This document shows, one piece after another, positions 1 to 6,310 of a stretch of DNA of 6,370 nucleotides. This DNA is from Candidatus Woesearchaeota archaeon (lineage in GTDB: Archaea; Nanoarchaeota; Nanoarchaeia; Woesearchaeales; UBA11576), in assembly GCA_013331125.1 (NCBI GenBank), contig DUGW01000167.1, positions 1-6,370 of the forward strand, written 5' to 3'. Every line of letters begins with the position of its first letter. Position 1 is the first letter of the stretch. The notes below the pieces were generated by a model. The model did not search any database. It saw nothing but the letters and a program-made list of their open reading frames with translations, and was not told where the DNA came from. Made by a program: the position numbers and the translations under genes.

Positions 1-1
1 T

Positions 2-2509
2 GCTGTTGTGTTTGCGGCAAGTGCGAAGGTTGTAAATGATGATAGCGCACCCGGGTGTACTACATTAGGGGGTAATTGTCATTCGCTTCAGGTAAATCTC
101 AATAATGACGCAGTGACATACACTGTCGATGATGTCCAGCCAGATACTGTCTATACTGTCTCTTTCATGTACAAGCGCCAAAGGGGTGAAGGATTCAAGT
201 TCAACATACTTGATTTTACGGATGCAGACGGTGATGGTGTAGAATCAGGGATGCTTACTGATGCTAGCTGGACAATGCACAGCGAAACATTCAAGACTCC
301 AGGTGAGAGTGATATGCCTATTGATTTCAAATTGAGGTTCTTTAAATCATCCAGCGGAGAGGTCGAGTTCTATCTTGACAATATTCAGATGACAGAGGCA
401 CCAGAGCCTACTAAGTTCAATGATTTCAGTTATGATTATGGCTGTTGTCCTCGCGATTTCTGCTGGACAGGGGAACTTATTCCAGAACATCCCAGCTGCA
501 TACATGATGACTTCTACGAGAAGAATGTCTCTATGCCGCCAATTGGATACACTCTTGCAGATCCAGATTTTGTTGAAGGTCCGAACGGCTTCCTTGACGC
601 TCCAAATGGCTTCAGATGCATCAATGGTGAGTGGGATTTTGCAAGGGCAAAGTTCAGACCTTTCTATGACGGAGCAGGATACTGCCCTAATGAGACGCAG
701 TGCTTCATAGGCGGGAGCCATCTGGCAGAGCTAGCCTGCGTCAACCATACCGAGGTCAGGAGCGCCAGCCCTGGAGAGGATGCTGATTTGGAATACTTCT
801 ATTGCTATGAAGGTAACTGGACAACGAGGACAAAAGAGATTGCGTTGCAACTTCTGAACATGGCAAACAGCAGCACAGATAATGTTTATACTATATTCTG
901 CGACAGGTATGACCGTTCATTGAACCCTGATGAGCTATTCAGCTATTACCGTGATTATGTAGGAGAAAATATAGTCACCATACTGAACTCTGATATGGTC
1001 AATGAGTTCTGCGTCATGGAGTTAAACGGCCAAGTGATTGCAGGTGTATCTCTTAATGAAGTTGCAATCAACGAGACCATTACAGAAGGTTGTGCAGCAA
1101 GCAGCATAGCGTGCCTGGATGTGGAGTGTGACCCAGAGACAAACTGCCCGGAAAACCAGCCGGATGCAACAACACCAAAGGAACTTTCATTTATACAGAT
1201 ACTTAAAGGGTATGAGCAGAATGAGTATTGCGATGATGTAGACTATGAATTGAACGAGTATCAACGGTGTAAGAAAGAGGATGTCTATTACAACCCTAAG
1301 CTCAGGAGCGTAATATTCACAAAGCCCACAGACCCAATCCAAGCAGTACCTATTGACGACGAAAAGACATTCATAGAGGTAGTTTTCGACTACCTAATGA
1401 GTATAATAAGAGACATACTAGAGATTGCAGGCATACCCCAACCACAGTTAGAGCTTGTGCAGAAATCCCAGCTTGACTTTGTAGAGAAGGCAGGATCATT
1501 CGATAAGCTCTACATAAGCTATTCACCAGATGGTCCAAATGGCAATCCAAGAGAGATAAAAGCAATCAGAGAGACAAGAGCGCACAGGGTAAGCCCGACC
1601 ACAGCAGAGATCGAGTTGAGGACATTCATAACTGCAGAGTATCTCAACTATCAGAGCCCAATCTGCAGAAGATATTTCTACAAGAACCTGCCTAATGCAG
1701 GCGATGATGTGATCAGACAGATATCACAACTCGAAAATGTCCAGTGCACACCAGTAATACTTGAGGACCAGCAGCAATGGATGCATTCAATATATGTTGA
1801 CGAGCCAGTATTTGAGAACATACCATCTGAACTAAGGGATGTCAAATTATGGATAGGTGCCTCTGACACATTCTGGAATGACATCACAGCAAAGATAAGG
1901 ACACAGGCACCGCCGGCCATGCCGGCAGGTGCAGAGCCACCATCTACGCCTTCATTTTCAATATCTCCGACACCAGCTATTGTAGACACTCCTGTTGAAT
2001 TCACAATAGAGGAAAATCCTGATTCAGTAAACTGGATAGCAACAACATGGTATTTTGGAGATGGCCAAAAAGCATCTTCAGCATTCAACATATCTTCCGA
2101 GCACCGTTATGCAAAAGACACAGTAGACAAAGACCCTTACACAGTCACTTTGTGCGTTATGAACAACAATCACAAGATAAACTGCGAGGCAACAAAAACA
2201 GTAGATATAGGGCCGGCACCAACAGTGACAGTAACAACCAATGAACAGGAAGAGGATAGGACAGCAGATATCACTGTTGAAATTGATGGAGGAGCGTCAC
2301 CTTACAATATCCGTGTCGAGTGGGGAGATGGAGACGATTCAGAAGAGAATGATCAGGGAGCATCAAGCAATTTTGAACACGAGTATGATGATGACCAATT
2401 CGAAGATCCTGGAAGTTTAAGGAAGGAAATAAAGATAATCGGCACTGATAAAGATGGCGCTAAGTTCGAAAAGAGAGAGACCATAATCATAAAAAATAAT
2501 GTTGACTGA
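2..2509 (+). CDS. Large cysteine-rich secreted/surface protein with CBM-like and two PKD-like domains (5' partial)
   Basis: The reading frame is open from base 2, so the gene very likely begins before the window; the GTG at 8 is in frame but falls inside a domain and is a poor start. Residues below are counted from that GTG. Residues 1-130 look like the later strands of a CBM4/9-type jelly-roll (HSLQVN, then an ending FYLDNIQM with D124-N125), with a DADGDG calcium-type loop at 72-77. About 140-390 is cysteine-rich with a striking C266-YEGNWTTRTK motif. Sequons (N-X-S/T) start at N173, 228, 246, 270, 287, 355 and 694. About 390-650 is unrecognised. After a Pro-rich hinge, two PKD-like domains carry WYFGDG (681-686) and WGDGDD (772-777). 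There is no C-terminal membrane helix, so it is probably released or held by a partner. Adhesion or glycan binding is inference. The translation ends at TGA 2507-2509. Confidence 0.88.
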   Translation, partial: AVVFAASAKVVNDDSAPGCTTLGGNCHSLQVNLNNDAVTYTVDDVQPDTVYTVSFMYKRQRGEGFKFNILDFTDADGDGVESGMLTDASWTMHSETFKTPGESDMPIDFKLRFFKSSSGEVEFYLDNIQMTEAPEPTKFNDFSYDYGCCPRDFCWTGELIPEHPSCIHDDFYEKNVSMPPIGYTLADPDFVEGPNGFLDAPNGFRCINGEWDFARAKFRPFYDGAGYCPNETQCFIGGSHLAELACVNHTEVRSASPGEDADLEYFYCYEGNWTTRTKEIALQLLNMANSSTDNVYTIFCDRYDRSLNPDELFSYYRDYVGENIVTILNSDMVNEFCVMELNGQVIAGVSLNEVAINETITEGCAASSIACLDVECDPETNCPENQPDATTPKELSFIQILKGYEQNEYCDDVDYELNEYQRCKKEDVYYNPKLRSVIFTKPTDPIQAVPIDDEKTFIEVVFDYLMSIIRDILEIAGIPQPQLELVQKSQLDFVEKAGSFDKLYISYSPDGPNGNPREIKAIRETRAHRVSPTTAEIELRTFITAEYLNYQSPICRRYFYKNLPNAGDDVIRQISQLENVQCTPVILEDQQQWMHSIYVDEPVFENIPSELRDVKLWIGASDTFWNDITAKIRTQAPPAMPAGAEPPSTPSFSISPTPAIVDTPVEFTIEENPDSVNWIATTWYFGDGQKASSAFNISSEHRYAKDTVDKDPYTVTLCVMNNNHKINCEATKTVDIGPAPTVTVTTNEQEEDRTADITVEIDGGASPYNIRVEWGDGDDSEENDQGASSNFEHEYDDDQFEDPGSLRKEIKIIGTDKDGAKFEKRETIIIKNNVD

Positions 2510-2521
2510 TTCACATCAAAA

Positions 2522-2533
2522 TATTTTTAAAAT
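2522..2533 (+). promoter_or_regulatory. Archaeal TATA box for the MopE-like protein gene
   Basis: The 27-base gap after the first gene's stop contains the A/T run TATTTTTAAAAT. Its centre is about 22 bases before the ATG at 2549, close to the usual archaeal TATA-to-start-site distance. This would give a leaderless or nearly leaderless mRNA, which agrees with the absence of any GGTGA-like site before either possible start. The second gene may therefore be transcribed on its own as well as by read-through. Confidence 0.5.
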
Positions 2534-2548
2534 CTTATGTTGATCTTT

Positions 2549-4102
2549 ATGAAAAGAGGTGTACTTTTAATACTAGTATTTTTTCTGGTCAGCATAGCAT
2601 ATGCACAGAATTGCGATTATGACCCTGTATGCGACCCTAATTCGCGGTCCTGCGGGTGCGGGGGCATGCAGACAAGGTACACGCTTTGTCAGGGTGGCTG
2701 TTCTGACTGGTATCCTTGTAGTGCAGTTGACACAGAGCAGATCTGTGATGATGGTGCAGATGATGACTGCGACAACCTTGTTGATTGCGCTGATCCTGAC
2801 TGCAATCAGGAGGATATCTGTATAGATTTAGATAATGATGGTTACTCACTTTCTGTGGATTGCAGAGACTCAGATCCTGCAGTGTATCCAGGCGCAGCAG
2901 AGACATGCAATGGAATTGATGATGATTGCGATGGCATCATTGATGAGCAGCTTGAAAGGCAGTGCGGCACTACAGACATCGGCGAATGTGAGTTTGGCAC
3001 AGAGACCTGCATGCAAGGCGTATGGCAGGGATGCAATGCAATCAAGCCTAAGCAAGAGATATGTGATACATTAGACAATGACTGCGATGGTTCTGTTGAC
3101 GAGGACTGTCCTGTCCAGACAGAAGAGCCTCCTGCAGAACAAGAGAATGTTGAACCTGAACCATCAATCATACCAGAGCCTGAACAAGTCGAACCGGTTG
3201 CAGAACAAGTGCCTGCACAACAGGTTCCTGAGCCTGTGCAGGATTCAGAACCACTGCCTGTTCCTGTGCGCCAATGCATAGACCAGGATGGCGACGGTTT
3301 TGGCATAGATTGTCCAAGAGGTTTTGACTGCAATGACAACAATCCAGCAGTCAACCCAGCAGCTACAGAGCTCTGCAACAACATAGATGACAATTGTAAC
3401 AATATCATCGACGAGTATGTCACAAGGCAATGCGGAGCCACAGATGTGGGTATTTGTGCTTTTGGCACAGAGAGATGCGTAAATGGCAATTGGCAAGGCT
3501 GTAATGCAGTCCTTCCATCACAAGAGGTCTGTGACTCTGTCGACAATAACTGTGATGGAACTGTGGATGAGGGCTGTGAAGAAGAGGAATCAGAAGAAGA
3601 GATTTTTTTGAGGCAGTTATTGAACCTGCAGCAGGGCAAGGACAATTATGACTGGGAAGAGCAGAAGCAGAGATATAAGAACACACAGAACGCTGCCAAT
3701 GTCAAAAAGAATTCAAAGATAGCAGATGGCAGAACCAGGATAAACATAAAGATAACGCCCATACAAGGATTGCATAACCTGACAGTCTATGAGTACATCC
3801 CAAAATCAATCGCAAAATCAGCTGATGATATAGTATTTTCAGTCCAGCCAGAGATACTTCAGTCAGACCCGCTTGTTGCCTGGCATTTTGATGAGCTCAC
3901 AGAGGAATTAGACCTAAGGTACGAGGTCGAGGGAGAGATAGAAGGCGCTGCAAGGGAGACAGCCACAATAACACTGGCGCAGGAGATCAAGCCTCTTGAC
4001 CAACCGTGGTATTTCAGCTTCATACCTCTGCTCATCATACCAATACTTGGGTTTGTGTTCATATTCTTCGTCGAGATCAAGCACAACAGAAAAAAGGATT
4101 GA
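2549..4102 (+). CDS. Membrane-anchored surface protein with two tandem MopE-like metal-binding modules
   Basis: 517 residues from ATG 2549. An in-frame ATG at 2537 would add four residues but sits almost on the TATA box, so 2549 is preferred. Residues 1-19 are a signal peptide (MKRG, hydrophobic core, cut after AYA). A short Cys-rich head is followed by a C66-to-C85 CDDGADDDCD...DCADPDC segment. Two homologous modules then occupy 91-187 and 243-343. Each has DxDxDG, DC, PA..E.C, IDD.C...IDE, RQCG.TD.G.C.FGT..C, WQGCNA and D.CDG.VDE. These match the Cu-binding MopE / putative metal-binding motif family known from secreted proteins. A Pro/Glu/Val/Gln-rich linker (188-242) separates the modules. 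Residues about 392-485 are predicted beta-rich, with a VYEYIPKSIAKSA stretch and DPLVAWHF. One membrane helix (487-508) and a KHNRKKD tail give an outside N terminus and inside C terminus. Calcium or copper binding is family-based inference; which metal cannot be read from sequence. Confidence 0.92.
   Translation: MKRGVLLILVFFLVSIAYAQNCDYDPVCDPNSRSCGCGGMQTRYTLCQGGCSDWYPCSAVDTEQICDDGADDDCDNLVDCADPDCNQEDICIDLDNDGYSLSVDCRDSDPAVYPGAAETCNGIDDDCDGIIDEQLERQCGTTDIGECEFGTETCMQGVWQGCNAIKPKQEICDTLDNDCDGSVDEDCPVQTEEPPAEQENVEPEPSIIPEPEQVEPVAEQVPAQQVPEPVQDSEPLPVPVRQCIDQDGDGFGIDCPRGFDCNDNNPAVNPAATELCNNIDDNCNNIIDEYVTRQCGATDVGICAFGTERCVNGNWQGCNAVLPSQEVCDSVDNNCDGTVDEGCEEEESEEEIFLRQLLNLQQGKDNYDWEEQKQRYKNTQNAANVKKNSKIADGRTRINIKITPIQGLHNLTVYEYIPKSIAKSADDIVFSVQPEILQSDPLVAWHFDELTEELDLRYEVEGEIEGAARETATITLAQEIKPLDQPWYFSFIPLLIIPILGFVFIFFVEIKHNRKKD
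2819..3577 (+). repeat. Two-copy internal protein-domain duplication (2819-3109 and 3275-3577)
   Basis: The two MopE-like modules align end to end at protein level. The only obvious length change is four extra residues before the DC motif in copy 2. Shared landmarks are CID.D.DG, NP/DPAV.P.A.E.CN.IDD.C, RQCG.TD.G.C.FGT, WQGCNA and E.CD..DN.CDG.VDE.C. The DNA has diverged considerably, so this is an old duplication kept by selection and not a recent copying event. Confidence 0.85.
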
Positions 4103-4103
4103 T

Positions 4104-4111
4104 AAAAAAAA
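4104..4111 (-). terminator. Poly-U terminator of the minus-strand gene pair
   Basis: Eight consecutive A on the + strand give U8 on the minus-strand transcript, four bases past the stop of the 122-residue protein. Archaeal RNA polymerase often stops at such U-tracts without a hairpin. The tract lies in the 13-base space between two converging genes. The + strand has only a broken T-rich stretch beyond 4114, which is weaker. Confidence 0.5.
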
Positions 4112-4115
4112 TAAT

Positions 4116-4484
4116 TCATTTCTTCTTAGCCTTTACAGCAGTTTTCCTTGCGCTGCGCTGGCCAGAAAGAGACGCCTTTATGACCTTGAGCTCTGCAAGC
4201 TGCTCTTTTGAAATGTCCTTCAGCAGCTTTGTCTCTTTCACATGCTCGTTCACCACTTGTTTGAGTTCTTCTTTTATGGATTCGTTGCTGTCTGTAAGTA
4301 TTATCATGAACAGCAGAAGAAGCCAGAGGAATGCGGCTTGAAGCAGCGCCCAGCTAAGGTTACCTTCGCCCGTGTACATCTTGTTTATGTAATAGAAACC
4401 GATAATCGTGACTGCCAGACCGACAAGCAGCAGAATCTTCTCGAACAGGTTGGTCCTTCCGAACATCCTAGTAATGTATCCCAT
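4116..4484 (-). CDS. Small two-helix membrane protein with cytoplasmic coiled coil and lysine-rich tail
   Basis: 122 residues; family not recognised. Two hydrophobic helices (about 14-33 and 44-63) are joined by a short polar loop (NKMYTGEGN). They are followed by a charged heptad-like helix of about 66-105 rich in Glu, Lys and Leu, probably a coiled coil, and a basic tail from 109 (RSARKTAVKAKKK). The lysine-rich end suggests the coiled coil and tail lie in the cytoplasm, forming a hairpin in the membrane; this is inference from the positive-inside rule. The start is supported by AGAAGGTGA five bases before the ATG. It follows the 12-helix protein on the same strand with a 43-base gap, so co-transcription is likely, although a TATA box in the gap could also drive it alone. 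The tail could bind nucleic acid or lipid headgroups, or dock a partner; nothing in the sequence decides. Confidence 0.85.
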   Translation of the reverse strand: MGYITRMFGRTNLFEKILLLVGLAVTIIGFYYINKMYTGEGNLSWALLQAAFLWLLLLFMIILTDSNESIKEELKQVVNEHVKETKLLKDISKEQLAELKVIKASLSGQRSARKTAVKAKKK

Positions 4485-4488
4485 GATT

Positions 4489-4497
4489 TCACCTTCT
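4489..4497 (-). promoter_or_regulatory. Ribosome binding site AGAAGGTGA
   Basis: On the minus strand AGAAGGTGA lies four to five bases before the ATG at 4484. It is complementary to the conserved archaeal 16S rRNA 3' end and fixes the start of the 122-residue protein. Confidence 0.75.
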
Positions 4498-4505
4498 TTT
4501 TATTG

Positions 4506-4535
4506 ATTATTTAAATTTATTAATTATTTAAATTT
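4506..4535. repeat. 13-bp perfect direct repeat in the promoter region of the small membrane protein
   Basis: ATTATTTAAATTT occurs at 4506-4518 and again at 4523-4535, 17 bases apart start to start. Each copy holds the self-complementary ATTTAAAT. The far copy is well placed as a TATA box; the near copy could be a second TATA or a regulator site. A/T-rich chance repetition is possible. Confidence 0.6.
4526..4533 (-). promoter_or_regulatory. TATA box (ATTTAAAT) for the 122-residue membrane protein
   Basis: Read on the minus strand, the box predicts a transcription start near 4503, giving a leader of about 19 bases that still includes the GGTGA site. It overlaps the stop codon of the upstream 12-helix gene (TAA at 4530-4528). 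The box is symmetric, so direction is inferred from the gene it serves. Confidence 0.4.
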
Positions 4536-5988
4536 TTTGTTTAAAATAAGATTCATACAGGAACATTCCAAACCCTCCAACGTAGAAAAGGATGGTTATT
4601 GTGAAGAACAGCAGGATGTGGGCCGCTATGAACACCTGACCTTTCTGAGCCATTATAGTTATTGCATCAATATAGTATGCTGCAAGGTCGATGAAGAAAT
4701 AATACAGGTACATGCCAAAGTATATGAAAGTCACAAGGAATGCCAGCTTTGCAGTCTTTCTTAGGCTCTTCCTTCCAAGCAGGTAGAATATGCCCATTAC
4801 AAGCGCTGAAATAAGCAGCACAAGCCATATGTTCTCTATGAAAGGAATCTGCTGGGTTGTTATGTCTACTCCAAGCAGACCAGGAGCCTCTATCCTTCCC
4901 ATCCTGAATATGGGGCGTATGATGAATATTGCAAGGCTTCCAAAGAACAGCCAAAATATGTTGGGCAGTTTTACTGCCTTATTACCATAGAACCTCGCCC
5001 AGGCATATGCTGGTCCGAACAGTATCATCAGCAGTGCTAGGACATTGAGGCTGTATACAAGCATTATGCCCATCTTGGTGGCGATGCTTCCTGCCAGAGC
5101 AAAGTCATTCGCGACAAGCTCGCTGAGCGGAAGGTGTCCTGCACCTAGCTGCTCAAAATACCAAGGGTATAGTAAGCCTGTTGTGTATGGAATAATGAAA
5201 TGGCCAATGTCCACCAGAAGATGGATCACAAGAAGACCTGTTATTGCAATCATTATAGTCTTCCTCGAATGGAACATCGAGATGAACCGCTCATAGAATT
5301 TTTCGCTTGATTCACCGACCTTCTTCAGGAACGATTCAGTCTTGATACCTTTTCCTCTTTTGACTATAATGTATATGTAGGAGAAGAGGATTATCATCAG
5401 TATAGGCGCATCAACAGTTATCGCGAACCATTCGATAGCAAATGTGAACACGACGACAAATATGGCAATGAGCACGAGGTATATGCTGAAGAAATGGACT
5501 ACCTTCTGCCAGGCATTATCTGTCTTTTTCTCTTCGTGAATCATGCTGAGTATGGATGGTTTCTTTACATTCTTGTTTGTAAGCAGGATTGCCAGCAGGA
5601 TAATAAGAAGCCCCCCAATCCAGAAACCGGCCTTCTCCAAAATATCTGCGTTGTTTATCACAAGACTGTAAAATGAGGTCATCACAGACCCTTCTTCATG
5701 CGCAGAAAAGATTGCAGAGACAAGGAATCCTATGATTGTCTTTACGGATAGCAGCAGATAGCTGATGACAATCATCAGATCATATAATCTTTTCTTTTGC
5801 CCGAATATGATTCTTGTAAGGCTAGCATGGTAGAACAGATAGCACATAGCCACTATAGCAATTACCTTTTCAACAAACTCAACAGGAGCAGGTATTATTG
5901 TCAAGAAATCAAGGACCTCAATGATTATGAGAAATGCCAGGATGAACTCTTCAACTCCCAGCTCTAACCGTTTGATAATATCTTTCAT
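4528..5988 (-). CDS. Polytopic integral membrane protein, about 12 helices, unknown family
   Basis: 486 residues. Hydrophobic segments are seen at about 13-33, 38-58, 69-94, 119-137, 163-187, 193-210, 244-266, 303-327, 342-361, 385-404, 412-434 and 450-476. A polar, basic loop at about 210-243 (KRGKGIKTESFLKK, then ESSEKFYERF) is probably cytoplasmic and splits the protein into two six-helix halves. Polar residues inside helices may be functional: E24 and D27 in helix 1, H256-x3-D260-x2-H263 in helix 7, and R358 in helix 9. No nucleotide-binding, transporter-signature or protease motif was recognised, so no function is given. The start is fixed by GGGTGA four bases before the ATG and a TATA box further up. 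It leads a probable two-gene unit with the small two-helix protein. A transporter, flippase-like protein or membrane scaffold for surface-protein export are all possible. Confidence 0.88.
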   Translation of the reverse strand: MKDIIKRLELGVEEFILAFLIIIEVLDFLTIIPAPVEFVEKVIAIVAMCYLFYHASLTRIIFGQKKRLYDLMIVISYLLLSVKTIIGFLVSAIFSAHEEGSVMTSFYSLVINNADILEKAGFWIGGLLIILLAILLTNKNVKKPSILSMIHEEKKTDNAWQKVVHFFSIYLVLIAIFVVVFTFAIEWFAITVDAPILMIILFSYIYIIVKRGKGIKTESFLKKVGESSEKFYERFISMFHSRKTIMIAITGLLVIHLLVDIGHFIIPYTTGLLYPWYFEQLGAGHLPLSELVANDFALAGSIATKMGIMLVYSLNVLALLMILFGPAYAWARFYGNKAVKLPNIFWLFFGSLAIFIIRPIFRMGRIEAPGLLGVDITTQQIPFIENIWLVLLISALVMGIFYLLGRKSLRKTAKLAFLVTFIYFGMYLYYFFIDLAAYYIDAITIMAQKGQVFIAAHILLFFTITILFYVGGFGMFLYESYFKQKI

Positions 5989-5991
5989 GTT

Positions 5992-5997
5992 TCACCC
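5992..5997 (-). promoter_or_regulatory. Ribosome binding site GGGTGA
   Basis: On the minus strand GGGTGA ends three bases before the ATG at 5988, the standard archaeal arrangement, and supports this start for the 12-helix protein. Confidence 0.7.
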
Positions 5998-6024
5998 TTT
6001 TTGGTGATTAAGGGCTTTCTTTTG

Positions 6025-6032
6025 TTTATATA
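6025..6032 (-). promoter_or_regulatory. TATA box (TATATAAA) for the 12-helix membrane protein
   Basis: On the minus strand TATATAAA is a near-consensus archaeal TATA box. About 26 bases on, the transcript would start near 6002, leaving a leader of about 14 bases that consists mostly of the ribosome binding site. Confidence 0.65.
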
Positions 6033-6054
6033 GTTTGTGCAGTCTTTTATGTTA

Positions 6055-6062
6055 TTATAAAA
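6055..6062 (+). promoter_or_regulatory. Possible TATA box (TTATAAAA) for a candidate small RNA
   Basis: A TTATAAAA on the + strand predicts a start near 6084, just before the sequence changes abruptly from very A/T-rich (about 8 G/C in the 49 bases 6040-6088) to a mixed, hairpin-forming patch. It is not placed to serve the gene at 6311 directly. The whole region is A/T-rich, so chance occurrence is plausible. Confidence 0.35.
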
Positions 6063-6084
6063 TCCAAATAAGAATCAATAAATA

Positions 6085-6210
6085 ATAACCCTGCGGGAGC
6101 AAGATACGAGGGATTTTTTGCGACCCTGACTTCGTGATTATAGCTCCTGACATTGGTGCTACAGGTAGTTTCGGGGCCTGATTTCAGGCTTGAAAAAGCA
6201 AAACCTTTTT
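6085..6210 (+). ncRNA. Candidate structured small RNA
   Basis: By hand count 53 of 101 bases at 6089-6189 are G or C, against roughly one in six just upstream. Possible stems are: ACGA/TCGT with GGG/CCC (6106-6112 with 6124-6135, five-base bulge); TAGCTCC with GGTGCTA (6141-6147 with 6155-6161, one T-T mismatch, seven-base loop); and GCCTG-ATTT-CAGGC (6176-6189, extendable by two G-U pairs). A TATA box at 6055 and a T5 run at 6206-6210 would bound a transcript of about 125 bases. It does not match tRNA, 5S, SRP or RNase P RNA landmarks that I know, nor proper C/D box spacing. Short open frames on both strands lack an ATG start. A leader element, pseudogene remnant or chance are alternatives. 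Confidence 0.3.
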
Positions 6211-6213
6211 AAA
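6206..6213 (+). promoter_or_regulatory. TATA box (TTTTTAAA) for the exported-protein gene at 6311
   Basis: AAACC followed by TTTTTAAATA resembles an archaeal BRE plus TATA box. It predicts a start near 6236 and therefore a leader of about 75 bases, unusually long beside the near-leaderless genes here. The T-run part could also end a transcript arriving from upstream. Confidence 0.55.
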
Positions 6214-6251
6214 TACCAAACCCATCGTGCTATTGTAACTGCAGTTATAAG

Positions 6252-6287
6252 TAAAACAGCTTGAAACCGCGTTTTATTGCTGTTTTA
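6252..6287 (+). promoter_or_regulatory. Perfect 9-bp inverted repeat in the leader of the 6311 gene
   Basis: TAAAACAGC (6252-6260) pairs perfectly with GCTGTTTTA (6279-6287). The 18-base loop holds a second small stem, AAAC-CGC-GTTT (6264-6274). It lies between the predicted transcription start and the ATG, so it could be an mRNA leader hairpin or a dimeric-regulator operator. There is no T-run right after it, so it is not a typical terminator. Confidence 0.5.
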
Positions 6288-6310
6288 GGCTTCGGTAGAG
6301 TGGTGGATTA

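Noticed and set aside
8..10. GTG at 8 as the start of the first gene
   Set aside because: The frame is open upstream to the window edge and the following sequence is already inside a jelly-roll-like domain; only seven bases precede it, so no ribosome site can be judged.
2842..3645. Open frame of 267 codons on the minus strand opposite the MopE-like modules
   Set aside because: It is antisense to a convincing gene, and its Ser/Cys-rich composition is the mirror of repeated Asp/Cys codons. No signal or domain was seen in it.
4006..4341. Plus-strand open frame of 111 codons crossing the convergent junction
   Set aside because: It overlaps two well-supported genes, one in another frame and one antisense, and lacks a ribosome site.
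6089..6119. Hairpin plus T6 run as a + strand intrinsic terminator
   Set aside because: No + strand gene ends before it (the nearest ends at 4102), and the stem is only three or four pairs.
6134..6181. C/D box small RNA (GTGATTA, then CTGA at 6147 and 6178)
   Set aside because: Box C does not match the consensus and the spacers of about 6 and 17 bases differ from the usual archaeal 10-12.
6045..6210. Short open frame on the minus strand (about 52 codons) and a 30-codon frame on the + strand (6089-6181) ending with APDIGATGSFGA
   Set aside because: Neither has an ATG, and no GGTGA site with a convincing start was found. Both strands being open over the same patch is more easily explained by its composition.
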